Shown one piece after another: positions 41,875 to 52,109 of a DNA stretch of 64,000 bases. Numbering within the stretch: the first letter of the stretch is position 1; every line of letters begins with the position of its first letter. The position numbers were made by a program, and so were the translations under genes. The notes beneath the pieces were generated by a model, which did not search any database, was not told the DNA's origin, and saw nothing but the letters and a program-made list of their open reading frames with translations. Origin of the DNA: Myxococcales bacterium (GTDB lineage: Bacteria; Myxococcota_A; Polyangia; Polyangiales; Polyangiaceae); NCBI GenBank assembly GCA_016720545.1, contig JADKKK010000012.1, forward strand, positions 62,001 through 126,000, in the 5' to 3' direction.

Positions 41875-42444
41875 ATGGCCACCACCACCGACATCCGCAA
41901 GGGCTTGAAGATTCAGATCGACGGCGTGCCGTTCCACATCGTGGAGCACCAGTTCGTCAAGCCCGGCAAGGGGCAGTCGTTCACGCGCTGCCGCGTGCGA
42001 AACCTCACCAACGGCAACGTGGTCGAGCGCACGTGGAAGAGCGGCGAGGCGGTGGAGCTCGCCGACGTCGAGGACCGCACCATGACCTACTCGTGGTCCG
42101 AGGGCGACAGCTTCGTCTTCATGGACACGAACACCGGCGACCAGATCTACCTCGAGAAGGACAAGCTCGGCGACGAGCAGCGCTTCCTCGGCGAGGGCCT
42201 CGAGTGCGAGGTCACCCTCTACAACGGCAACCCCATCGGCGTGGAGCTCCCGCCCAACGTCGTCATGCAGGTCGTCAACAGCGAGCCCGGCATCAAGGGC
42301 GACACCGCGAGCGGCGCCACGAAGCCCGCCACGCTGTCCACCGGCGCCACGGTCAACGTCCCGCTCTTCATCAAAGAGGGCGAGTGGATCAAGATCGAGA
42401 CCTCGACGGGCCAGTACCTCGAGCGCGTCAACAAGCAGCAGTGA
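41875..42444 (+). CDS. efp: Translation elongation factor P
   Basis: EF-P relieves ribosomes stalled at consecutive prolines, which matters for the many proline-rich proteins encoded here. The 189-residue protein has the three-domain layout: M-A-T-T-T-D-I-R-K-G-L, the loop V-K-P-G-K-G-Q-S-F with Lys near 32 at the modification position, G-D-Q-I-Y-L-E and the C-terminal G-E-W-I-K-I-E-T-S-T-G-Q-Y-L. Having lysine rather than arginine at the tip implies EpmA-type lysylation. ATG 41875 follows TACCTC; hflX follows in the same direction. Confidence 0.96.
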   Translation: MATTTDIRKGLKIQIDGVPFHIVEHQFVKPGKGQSFTRCRVRNLTNGNVVERTWKSGEAVELADVEDRTMTYSWSEGDSFVFMDTNTGDQIYLEKDKLGDEQRFLGEGLECEVTLYNGNPIGVELPPNVVMQVVNSEPGIKGDTASGATKPATLSTGATVNVPLFIKEGEWIKIETSTGQYLERVNKQQ

Positions 42445-42528
42445 GCGCTCACTGACACGAGCGGAGACAAGCGAGACGAGCGTCCGATCGAGCTCTTCGG
42501 CAACAAGGTAGGTCTCTCGCCCGCGGCG

Positions 42529-44292
42529 GTGCGCGCGCTCCTGCGCATCTACCGCAGGCGCGTGCCCCTGGACACCATCGCCACGCCCGAGCTCGCGCGC
42601 GCGCTCGTCGACGTGTCGAGCGACACCGGCCGGCAGGTGGGTGTGCTCGTGCACCGCTCGGGCTCGATCGACACGGTCATCGTGGGCGACGCGGGCCGGC
42701 TCATGCTCCCCGACATCGGCCGCCTCCGCGCGGCCGAGGGCAGGTTCCGGGGGCTCCGGCTCGTGCACACGCACGTGCGCGGCGAGGCGCTGTCGAAGGA
42801 CGACCTCGTCGACCTCGTGCGGCTGCGCCTCGACCTCGTCGCGGTCCTCCACATGGCTCCGGGGGGCGCGCCGCGCGCCCTGTCGTACGCGCACAACGTG
42901 CCGACCCAGAGCGACGGGGAGAGCCCCTACCGCGAGGTCGCCATGGTGCCGCTGGCCGAGCTCTCCCTGAACGTGGGCGAGCTCATGGCCGACCTCGAGG
43001 CCGAGTTCGCGCGCCGCTCGCGGGGGCGCGAGGTGCGCGCCAAGGACGGCCGCGCCCTGCTCGTGCACGTCGCGAGCACGCGCGGCGGCGAGTACAAAAA
43101 GTCAGACCTACTCCGCGAGGCCCAAGCCAGCATGCGCGAGCTGGAGGAGCTGGCGCGCACGGCGGGGGTCGAGGTCACCGACTCGGTGGTGCAGATCCGC
43201 GAGGCGTTCGATCCCAAGTTCGTGATGGGCAAGGGCAAGCTCGAGGACGTCGTGCTCCGCGCGATCGATCGCGACGCGGAGGTGCTCGTGTTCGACCAGA
43301 ACCTGAGCCCCGCGCAGGCCGCCGCCATCGCGGGGGTGAGCGACCTCAAGGTCATCGACCGCACCCAGCTCATTCTGGACATCTTCGCGCAGCGCGCCGA
43401 GAGCAGCGACGGCAAGCTCCAGGTCGAGCTCGCGCAGCTGAAATACAGCCTCCCTCGGCTCGCCCAGAAAGACGACGCCCTCTCCCGGCTCACAGGCGGC
43501 ATCGGCGGTCGAGGGCCCGGCGAGACCACCCTCGAGATCGGCAAGCGCCGCGCGCGCGACCGCGTGACCCACCTGGAAGACGAGCTCCGCAAGCTCGAGC
43601 GCCGCCGCGGCGTTCGCCGTCGCCGCCGGACGCGCGTGCCGATCCCCACAGTGGCGGTGGTCGGCTACACCAACGCCGGCAAGAGCACGCTCCTCAACAC
43701 GCTGACGGGCGCTTCGGTGCTCGTCGAAGACAAGCTCTTCGCCACGCTCGACACGCGGTCGCGCGTGCTCCGCGTCGGCTGGGCGGGCTGGGGCGAGCGC
43801 GAGGTGGTCCTCACGGACACCGTGGGCTTCATCCGCAACCTGCCGCGGGACCTCTTCGCGGCGTTCCGCGCGACGTTCGAAGAAGCCGCCGACGCGGACC
43901 TGCTGCTCCACGTGGTGGACGCCGCCGACGAGGCGCGGGACGAGCGCTTGCGCGCCACCGAGGCGCTGCTCGAAGAGCTGGAATTGTCGGAAATTCCTAG
44001 GGTAATCGTCTGGAACAAGGTCGACCTCCTCGAGCCTCGCGCGCGGCGCCTGCTCGAGCGCGAGCACCCCGACGCCGTGTGTCTCTCCGCCCTCGAGCGC
44101 GAGTCGACCCGCGGGCTGCTCTCCCGCGTGGCGGAGCTGCTCGCGGCCAGGTGGGAGGAGGCCGCGAAGGGCCCCGCGCTCGTGCCCGAGGACGCGCCTT
44201 CGGTCCCGGACCTCGACGACGAGCGCGCCGCCCCCGACCCGGGCGAGCTCACCACGCTCGAAGAGCTCCTCGGGGCGCGGCGCCGCAGGTAG
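42529..44292 (+). CDS. hflX: GTPase HflX
   Basis: HflX is a GTPase that binds ribosomes and splits them under stress. The protein has the G1 motif G-Y-T-N-A-G-K-S-T, the G3 motif D-T-V-G-F-I, G4 W-N-K-V-D, the R-G-P-G-E-T block, and an HflX-type N-terminal domain. The annotated GTG 42529 leaves out conserved sequence: I-E-L-F-G-N-K-V-G-L-S lies directly upstream in the same frame, and no ATG, GTG or TTG occurs there. GTG 42441, overlapping the efp stop as GTGA, would start it if one base were removed near 42445-42455. I therefore think the true gene begins at 42441 and is coupled to efp. Confidence 0.9.
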   Translation: MRALLRIYRRRVPLDTIATPELARALVDVSSDTGRQVGVLVHRSGSIDTVIVGDAGRLMLPDIGRLRAAEGRFRGLRLVHTHVRGEALSKDDLVDLVRLRLDLVAVLHMAPGGAPRALSYAHNVPTQSDGESPYREVAMVPLAELSLNVGELMADLEAEFARRSRGREVRAKDGRALLVHVASTRGGEYKKSDLLREAQASMRELEELARTAGVEVTDSVVQIREAFDPKFVMGKGKLEDVVLRAIDRDAEVLVFDQNLSPAQAAAIAGVSDLKVIDRTQLILDIFAQRAESSDGKLQVELAQLKYSLPRLAQKDDALSRLTGGIGGRGPGETTLEIGKRRARDRVTHLEDELRKLERRRGVRRRRRTRVPIPTVAVVGYTNAGKSTLLNTLTGASVLVEDKLFATLDTRSRVLRVGWAGWGEREVVLTDTVGFIRNLPRDLFAAFRATFEEAADADLLLHVVDAADEARDERLRATEALLEELELSEIPRVIVWNKVDLLEPRARRLLEREHPDAVCLSALERESTRGLLSRVAELLAARWEEAAKGPALVPEDAPSVPDLDDERAAPDPGELTTLEELLGARRRR

Positions 44293-44298
44293 CTCTGG

Positions 44299-44345
44299 GC
44301 GCGCCGGGATTTTCGCAGGGCCGCCCCGGCGCGCGGCCTTGCCTT
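44299..44345 (+). terminator. Hairpin after hflX
   Basis: A perfect ten-base-pair stem (44299-44308 GCGCGCCGGG with 44325-44334) closes a 16-base loop, followed by GCCTTGCCTTT. It lies just after hflX and just before the next promoter, so it probably ends the efp-hflX transcript, though the T tract is weak. Confidence 0.5.
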
Positions 44346-44369
44346 TGTCGCTCGTGGCGGGACTTCTGC

Positions 44370-44375
44370 TATCGT
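44370..44375 (+). promoter_or_regulatory. -10-like TATCGT before the FGE-like lipoprotein
   Basis: TATCGT ends six bases before ATG 44382, the same hexamer as in front of the secreted gene at 20125. Confidence 0.45.
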
Positions 44376-44381
44376 GGACCG

Positions 44382-46479
44382 ATGCGGGAGATCTCCATCG
44401 GGCGGCGCGCGGTCCCTCTGTGTCTTGTGGCGCTCGCGTGGGTCTTCCCGGCGTGCAGCAGCGTGCCCGACCCGGGCGAGACGCCCCCGACCCCGACCGG
44501 CACGACCACGGGCACGACGCCCCCGCCTCCGCCCCCGCCCGACGCGAGCGTCGACGCGGCCCCGAAGTGCGGCGCGACCGGCCCCAAGTGCGCCGATGGA
44601 GCGGCCTGCGCTGCCCCGGCCGACTGCTCGAGCGGCAACTGCGCCGGCGGCACCTGCCAGCCGGCCTCGTGCACGAACGGCGTTCAGGACGGCGCCGAGA
44701 CCGGCACTGACTGCGGCGGCGCGTGCAAGAAGTGCGACGGCGAGCCGTGTGTCGCCAACTCCGACTGCCTCAGCACCACCTGCGGGCCCGACAAGACCCT
44801 GCGCGCCGCCGGGCACCAAGACCTGCGGCGTCGGCCTGCCCGCCAAGTGCAAGAACGGCGAGCCCTGCGTCGCCGATCGCGACTGCGTGACCGACTATTG
44901 CCGGGCCCTCGCGTGCGGCGATCCGCCCACCACAGTGCACCAAGACGGACGCCGCGACGGCGGCGAGACCGGCGTCGACTGCGGCGGCACGGCGCTCCCC
45001 GACAAGCCGTGCCGCGCCGGCGAGCGGTGCGTGAACAACGACGACTGCATCTCCAAGTGCCAGGCGGGCTACTGCACTCCCGCCGACGCCACCGACGGCA
45101 AGAAGAACAACGGCGAGACCGACGTCGACTGCGGCGGCCCCAACGCCCCCAAGTGCGGCGTGGGCAAGGTGTGCGCCGTGAAGGGCGACTGCGGCTTCGA
45201 CGTGTGCACCGCGGGCGTGTGCGGCGTCGCCAGCTCGACCGACGGGGTCAAGAACGGCGGCGAGTCCGACATCGACTGCGGCGGAACAGGTCAGACCTAT
45301 GGCGGCGTGGTCGTCCCGCCCGCGCCGCGGTGCGAGGCGGCGCAGGCCTGCGCGCTCGACGGCGACTGCACCAGCTCGGTGTGCGCGCGCGGGGTCTGCG
45401 TCGAGGGGCCGAGCTGCCGCCCGCTGCACGGCGGCGTGACGTGCGGCGCGGGCGAGGTGGGGCAGCCTGGCGTGGTGCACGAGAGCTGCTGCAAGAGCCT
45501 CCCGGTGCCCGGCCTCACGATGGTGCACCAGGGCGTGACCAAGCAGGTGTACGTCGACAAATACGAGATCACCGCGGGCCGAATCCGCGCGTGGGTGACC
45601 GATCTGAAGGCGCAGTTCGCCGGTCAGCCCAACGTGAAGGCGTGGGTCGAGGCCCGCATCCTGACCGATCCGCTCGTCGCCGCGCAGCTGAACGCGGCCT
45701 CGCGCGAGTATCTCCCGTCGCGCCACAACGGCCAGCCCTACGATTTCCCGAGCTGCGCGAACCACCCGAACTACCCGAACTGCACGCAAGACATCGGGCT
45801 CGACAGCCAGCTCGGACCCCTGTCGTACTACCGCGGGTTCTCCACGGGGGGCACGAGCGGGTGTTACATGGGAGCCGGCGGGTACGGGCATCGCACCTAC
45901 TGGTTCGACGACGCGCTCAGCGTGGCCTTCGGCGAGGTGCCGCGGCCGGCCATGAAAGATCTCCTCGATCAGAAGTCGATGAACTGCGCCCCGCCGCCGC
46001 TCTTCGCCGCGTTCTGCGCGTGGGACGGCGGCTACATGATCACGCAGCAGGCCCTGGCCGAGGCGTACGGTCCGTTCACCTGGCCCTGGGGCGACGACCC
46101 GATCCCCCAAGACCCCGCGGGTTGGACGAACTACAACGCCGGGACCAGCGGGTTCAACGCAGAGAAGGCCCCGCGGTACCTCTGGCCCGTCGTGGGGTAC
46201 AACACCTTCGCCAACGATCTCTCCCCCATCATCGCCTCCCCCGGGCGCTTCACCACCGATCTCAGCGTCATCAAGCCCTTCGCAGGGAGCAACGAGTCGT
46301 GGATGGACCTGGGCGGCAACATGATCGAGTGGTCGGCCAACACCGCGGGCGCCGGCACCTACCACGGCTGGACGGGCGCCTCGTTCGAGGGCCACGTGTA
46401 TCCGCGCTCGTGGGGCGGAGGCATCCACGTGCTCGACAAGTACGGTAAGGGCGGGGCGCGCTGCATGCGCCTGCGCTGA
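44382..46479 (+). CDS. Cysteine-rich lipoprotein with a formylglycine-generating-enzyme-like domain, one frameshift
   Basis: The product of about 699 residues has a lipobox F-P-A-C-S-S, a Pro/Thr linker, four cysteine-rich modules with the recurring D-G-x-x-N-G-G-E-T-D-x-D-C-G-G and D-C-x-S-x-x-C pattern, and a C-terminal FGE/SUMF1-like domain: V-D-K-Y-E-I-T-A-G-R, L-G-G-N-M-I-E-W-S, S-W-G-G-G and G-A-R-C-M-R. In Myxococcota these domains usually lack catalytic function and act as surface modules. Codons continue in another frame after C-G-P-D-K-T; removing one C of the CCC run 44797-44799 gives the expected T-C-A-P-P-G-T-K-T-C. ATG 44382 follows TATCGT by six bases. Confidence 0.8.
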
Positions 46480-46584
46480 CCCGTCACCAGACCAGGTCAC
46501 GAAAGTTCGCTCCAGCGGGGCCGAACGGGGCTAAATCTCGCGGCGCGTGTGTCTCTCGCGCTGACGCGGGGCGCGCGCTCCCCG

Positions 46585-46591
46585 AAGGAGG
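46585..46591 (+). promoter_or_regulatory. Shine-Dalgarno of hutU
   Basis: AAGGAGG is an ideal Shine-Dalgarno five bases before GTG 46597 and decides that start. Confidence 0.75.
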
Positions 46592-46596
46592 TCCCC

Positions 46597-48256
<1,660 letters not shown>

Positions 48257-48405
48257 GCGCGGGGTCAGTACACCGGCGGGCGCACGGTCACGACGAGGGG
48301 CGTGCGCAGGGGCGCACCTTATCGCACATGCGCCCCTTGTGGGCATTTCGCGCGAAAATGGGGTCTCCCGGCGCCCGGCCCGCGGTGCAGTGGATCGCGC
48401 GTGAT

Positions 48406-48786
48406 CTAGGCGCGCGGACCCCCCGAGGGGCGCGGGTGAGGCCGCGGGTGAGGGTAATGGGAGAGCCCCACGCGGCGCCCGTCGGGATCGCGGAGGGCGG
48501 TCGTGAACTCGGTCTCAGCCTCCACGGGGAAGCCCGCGTCGCGCAGCCGCTCCACGCGCTCCGCGCGCTCCTCGGGGGCCACCTCGAAGACGGCGATCTC
48601 CATCGAGCCTCGGGGCACGTCGGGCTCGTCGTCGCCTGCGAGCTCCAGCATCACGAGGGTGCCCTCGGCGTCGAGCCACACGCTCCGCTCGGAGCGGCGA
48701 GCGACGGGCAGCCCCAGCAGGGTCGCGTAGAAGGCCTCGAGCCGCTCGAGGTCTCGCGTTCGAAAGGCGAGGTGGTGCACGCGCAT
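48406..48786 (-). CDS. Glyoxalase/VOC superfamily protein
   Basis: The 126-residue protein has the beta-alpha-beta-beta-beta repeat of the vicinal oxygen chelate fold: H-H-L-A-F-R-T-R-D-L-E-R-L-E-A-F-Y, L-G-L-P-V-A-R-R at the start, and L-R-D-P-D-G-R-R-V-G-L-S-H-Y near the end. The first His and the E (M-L-E-L-A) and late residues could bind a metal. The substrate cannot be told. It has no promoter hexamer near its ATG and is divergent from the DHH gene. Confidence 0.85.
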   Translation of the reverse strand: MRVHHLAFRTRDLERLEAFYATLLGLPVARRSERSVWLDAEGTLVMLELAGDDEPDVPRGSMEIAVFEVAPEERAERVERLRDAGFPVEAETEFTTALRDPDGRRVGLSHYPHPRPHPRPSGGPRA

Positions 48787-48859
48787 GGCGCGACCATCGC
48801 ACGCGGTCGATCGCGCGTCACGTGGTCCACAGCCTGGTCCACGGGCGGTGCGTCCGTGG

Positions 48860-48865
48860 TACTCC
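48860..48865 (+). promoter_or_regulatory. -10-like TACTCC of the DHH-mazG transcript
   Basis: TACTCC ends seven bases before ATG 48873. Confidence 0.35.
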
Positions 48866-48872
48866 CCGTCGC

Positions 48873-49883
48873 ATGCCGCACCGCACAGTCGTCGTCGCCA
48901 CGCACGGGCACTGCCTCGATGGCCTCTGCTCCGCCGCGCTCTTCACACGCCTGCTCCGCCACGTCGAGCACGGCGACCACGGGCGGTCGGGCGACCTCGT
49001 GTTCCGCTATCTCTCGATGGGCTACGGGCCCGGCGACAGCGGCGTGCCTCCGCGCCTCCTCGACGGCGACGTGAACGCCATCCTCGACTTCCGCTTCTCG
49101 GCGGCCGAGAACCTCACCTGGTACTTCGACCACCACGTGAGCGCGTTCGCCACGCCCGGCGAGCGGCGCGTGTTCGAGGAGCGCGCCGCGGGGGGGCGGG
49201 CCGCGCGAGCCGAGCGCCACTTCCACGACGGCGCCTACGGGTCGTGCACGAAGCTCATCGCCGACATCGGCGCGGCGCAGTTTGGGCTCGACTCCGCGCC
49301 GGTCGCCGAGCTCGTGCGCTGGGCCGACATGATCGATCGCGCGGCCTTCCCGAGCGCGCGCATGGCGGTCGAGAAGAAGGAGCCCGTGCTGAAGCTCATG
49401 ACCGTGGTCGAGCACGGGGCGGACGCCGCCTTCTTGTCGCGTTTCGTGCCGCTGCTCCTCGAGCACGGCATCGAGGGCGTGGCGAACCTGCCGGAGGTGC
49501 GCGAGGCGTACGTGCCGTACGAGGAGCAGCAGGCCGGGTTCGTGCGGCTCGTCGAAGGGAACGCGGTGAAGGACGGCGCCGCGGTGCTCGTGGACCTCAG
49601 CGCGCACGAGCTCGACGCGGGGCCGAAGTTCGTCACCTACGCGCTCTTCCCGGAGAGCGCGTATTCGGTCGTGCTCACGCGGTCGCGCAAGAAGTGCAAA
49701 ATCTCGATCGGCTTCAACCCCTGGTGTGGGCAGACCCGCACGCACGACATCGCGAAGATCTGCGAGCGGCACGGGGGCGGCGGCCACCCGGTGGTCGGGG
49801 CCATCGCGCTCCCGCCCGACCCGCAGAGCACCGCCCGCGCGGTCGCGCTCGCTAAGGACCTCGCGCGGGAGCTCGGCCAGTGA
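48873..49883 (+). CDS. DHH-family phosphoesterase
   Basis: The 336-residue protein has the DHH motif W-Y-F-D-H-H-V near residue 86 and an N-terminal T-H-G-H-C-L-D-G-L-C-S-A with the first metal ligands. The C-terminal DHHA1 part has G-G-G-G-H-P-V-V-G. The family includes oligoribonuclease-like and cyclic dinucleotide phosphodiesterases and exopolyphosphatases. A charged loop (P-V-A-E-L-V-R-W-A-D-M) is between. Substrate unknown. It overlaps the start of mazG as GTGA, so these nucleotide enzymes are co-translated. Confidence 0.82.
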   Translation: MPHRTVVVATHGHCLDGLCSAALFTRLLRHVEHGDHGRSGDLVFRYLSMGYGPGDSGVPPRLLDGDVNAILDFRFSAAENLTWYFDHHVSAFATPGERRVFEERAAGGRAARAERHFHDGAYGSCTKLIADIGAAQFGLDSAPVAELVRWADMIDRAAFPSARMAVEKKEPVLKLMTVVEHGADAAFLSRFVPLLLEHGIEGVANLPEVREAYVPYEEQQAGFVRLVEGNAVKDGAAVLVDLSAHELDAGPKFVTYALFPESAYSVVLTRSRKKCKISIGFNPWCGQTRTHDIAKICERHGGGGHPVVGAIALPPDPQSTARAVALAKDLARELGQ

Positions 49884-50773
49884 GCGGCCTCGAGCCCGGC
49901 TCGCGCGAAGGTGGGGCTGTCGGCCTTGAGCGCTTCGACGAGCACCTCGCGCGGCCGGTGCCTCCGCTCGCCGCGCAGGACGGTCGAACGCTCGAGCGCC
50001 TCGTCCGCGTGATGCAGCGCCTGCTCGCCGAAGATGGCTGCCCGTGGGATCGCGAGCAAAGCCTGGAAACCCTTCGTAAATACGTCCTCGAGGAGGCCTG
50101 CGAGGTGATCGACGCCATCGAGGGCGGCGACCGCGCGGCGCTGAAGGAGGAGCTCGGCGATCTGCTGCTCCAGGTCGTCTTTCAGGCGGAGCTGCTCCGG
50201 CGCGAGGGCCGCTTCGCGATCGACGACGTGATCGCCGGCATCGTCGAGAAGCTCGTGACCCGCCACCCCCACGTGTTCGGCGATCTCGACGTGAAAGACG
50301 CCGACGAGGTGCTCCGCAACTGGGAGCTCCTGAAGGCCAAGGAGAAGGCCGGGCGCGGCATCCTCGCGGGCGTGCCGAAGAGCCTCCCGGCGCTGACGCG
50401 CGCGCAGCGCATCGGCGAGAAGGTCGCGCGCGTGGGCTTCGACTGGGCCGACGAGCGCGGCTCGCTCGCGAAGGTGCACGAGGAGCTAGGCGAGCTCACG
50501 GCGGCGCTCGAGGGCGGGGACACCCAGGCCGTCGAGGAGGAGCTCGGTGACGCGCTCTTCGCCCTCGTGAACCTCTCGAGGCACGCGAAGGTCGACGCCG
50601 AGGGCGCGCTCCGCCGCACGATCGACAAGTTCACGCGCCGGTTTGGTCACGTGGAGGGCCGCGTGAGAGAGGAGCACGGCGGGTTTGGCCAGGCGGGCAA
50701 CGCGACGCTGCCGCTCGAGGTGCTCGACGCCTACTGGGAAGAGGCCAAGCGAGCGGAGCGAGCGGCGCCGTAG
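49880..50773 (+). CDS. mazG: Nucleoside triphosphate pyrophosphohydrolase MazG
   Basis: MazG hydrolyses NTPs to NMPs and pyrophosphate and can lower ppGpp in some bacteria. The 297-residue protein has two copies of the MazG fold: C-P-W-D-R-E-Q-S-L-E-T-L, E-E-A-C-E-V-I-D-A-I, E-E-L-G-D-L-L-L-Q-V-V-F in the first, and E-E-L-G-E-L, E-E-L-G-D-A-L-F-A-L in the second. Its N terminus of about 35 residues before the first fold is longer than in E. coli MazG (263 residues). The GTG start overlaps the previous stop as GTGA. Confidence 0.93.
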   Translation: MSGLEPGSREGGAVGLERFDEHLARPVPPLAAQDGRTLERLVRVMQRLLAEDGCPWDREQSLETLRKYVLEEACEVIDAIEGGDRAALKEELGDLLLQVVFQAELLRREGRFAIDDVIAGIVEKLVTRHPHVFGDLDVKDADEVLRNWELLKAKEKAGRGILAGVPKSLPALTRAQRIGEKVARVGFDWADERGSLAKVHEELGELTAALEGGDTQAVEEELGDALFALVNLSRHAKVDAEGALRRTIDKFTRRFGHVEGRVREEHGGFGQAGNATLPLEVLDAYWEEAKRAERAAP

Positions 50774-50970
50774 CGCGCTCGCTCGAGGTTTCTCCCGGCC
50801 GAAACGGCTGAGGTGATAGGTCTGGGGAGAGGCGGGCGCGCCATGGGCGGCCACCTCGACCGCCCGGCTGCCCGGGGTGGTTGCAATGTACATGGTTTTC
50901 CGTTCGTGCGCGCTCGCGGTCGCGCCCCTCACGAAGCAGTAGCGTTGATGGCGGAGACCTCGCCCGCGCC

Positions 50971-52041
50971 CTAGTTCTGCGACGGCGGCATCGCCATCCG
51001 GCGGTTCCCGCAGGTCGACGCCGCGGCCCACTCGTCGAAGGACACGGCTACGGTGGGGTAGGCCGCGCTCGACCAGAAATTCGCCCACGGGACGGTGTTC
51101 GCGGCGCACCCCTGGCCGGTCGGGCCGCACTCGCACCGCGGCGCGCCCGTGTGCACGCGGCTCACCTGCAGGTGCAGGTGGACGCCCGTGGACCAGCCCG
51201 TCGTGCCCGCGGTGCCGAGCACCTGCCCGCGCGTGACGGTGCCTCCGCAGGTGACCCCGGGCCCGAGCGTGCCGCCCTGGAGATGCAGGTAGGTTGCATG
51301 TGTTCCGTCGCCGTGGTCGACCACGACGAGGTTCGTGTCGTTGACGCAGGAGCTCGTGCCGCAGCCGCGGGTGCTGTTCATCTTCAGGTGGGTGACGGTG
51401 CCGCCACGCACCGCGACGATCGGGAAGCCGCCGCCGTTGGCGAAGTCCCACGCGTACCTCGCGTCGCCCACGTGGTCGGCGCAGCAGGAGTCGTTGCAGT
51501 CTTGTGTGAGGCGCATGCTCGTGCCCGCGCGCCATGGCAGCCGGTAGGTGCCCGTCGTCGCCGGCGCGGCGCAGGTGTCGGCGGTGCCCGCGGGGGCGAC
51601 CACGCAGCCGTTCGCGCACGGGGTCGACGAGGTGGGCGCGCGGTTCGCGCCGGGGCACTGGTAGAGCACCTTCGGATCGGCGTCGCGCATCATGTCGTTG
51701 CCGCAGTAGGCGCCGGGGGTCGCCGCGAGGCAGAGCGGGCTCGGGCCGGCGTCCGGCGTGGGGGGCGCGGCGTCTGGCTTCGAGCCGTCGGGCTGGGTGG
51801 CGTCGATCGCCGCGTCTCGCGAGGCGTCCGGCGAAGGAGGTGAGGCGTCTGGCGCAGATGAGGCGTCCGCGGGCGCGGCGTCGGGCAGCGTCGGGACCGT
51901 CGGCGTCGTCGTGGGCGGGGCGGTCGCGCTCGGGTTCGGATCGGCGGGGTCGAACGGCGCCGCGCCGTCGTCCGTGCCGCAGGCCGCGAGCGGGACGAGC
52001 GCGCCGAGGAGGAGCAGGGCCAGCAGACGGTGCGCGCGCAT
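50971..52041 (-). CDS. Lipoprotein with an M23 (LytM) peptidase domain
   Basis: The 356-residue product has a lipobox P-L-A-A-C-G after M-R-A-H-R-L-L-A-L, a long Pro/Ala/Asp/Ser linker, a cysteine-rich part and an M23 domain: D-F-A-N-G-G-G-F-P-I-V-A-V, V-V-V-D-H-G-D-G-T-H-A-T-Y-L-H-L and T-G-V-H-L-H-L-Q-V with the H-x-H site. These peptidases cut peptidoglycan cross-links; a lipoprotein location suits cell-wall remodelling or predation. Only one His (H-L-H-L) pair plus the first Asp is clear; I cannot confirm all zinc ligands. It has no promoter hexamer near its ATG. Confidence 0.85.
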   Translation of the reverse strand: MRAHRLLALLLLGALVPLAACGTDDGAAPFDPADPNPSATAPPTTTPTVPTLPDAAPADASSAPDASPPSPDASRDAAIDATQPDGSKPDAAPPTPDAGPSPLCLAATPGAYCGNDMMRDADPKVLYQCPGANRAPTSSTPCANGCVVAPAGTADTCAAPATTGTYRLPWRAGTSMRLTQDCNDSCCADHVGDARYAWDFANGGGFPIVAVRGGTVTHLKMNSTRGCGTSSCVNDTNLVVVDHGDGTHATYLHLQGGTLGPGVTCGGTVTRGQVLGTAGTTGWSTGVHLHLQVSRVHTGAPRCECGPTGQGCAANTVPWANFWSSAAYPTVAVSFDEWAAASTCGNRRMAMPPSQN

Positions 52042-52109
52042 GGCCCCAGCATCCCACGAACGGCGCGCTCGCGCTCCCCCGATCGGTGGCTCTTGACCGA
52101 TGACCGAGG

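Noticed and set aside
44382..46479. Active formylglycine-generating enzyme
   Set aside because: The domain matches the FGE/SUMF1 fold, but in lipoproteins of this phylum it is usually structural, and I cannot show the copper-binding cysteine pair; no sulfatase gene is nearby.
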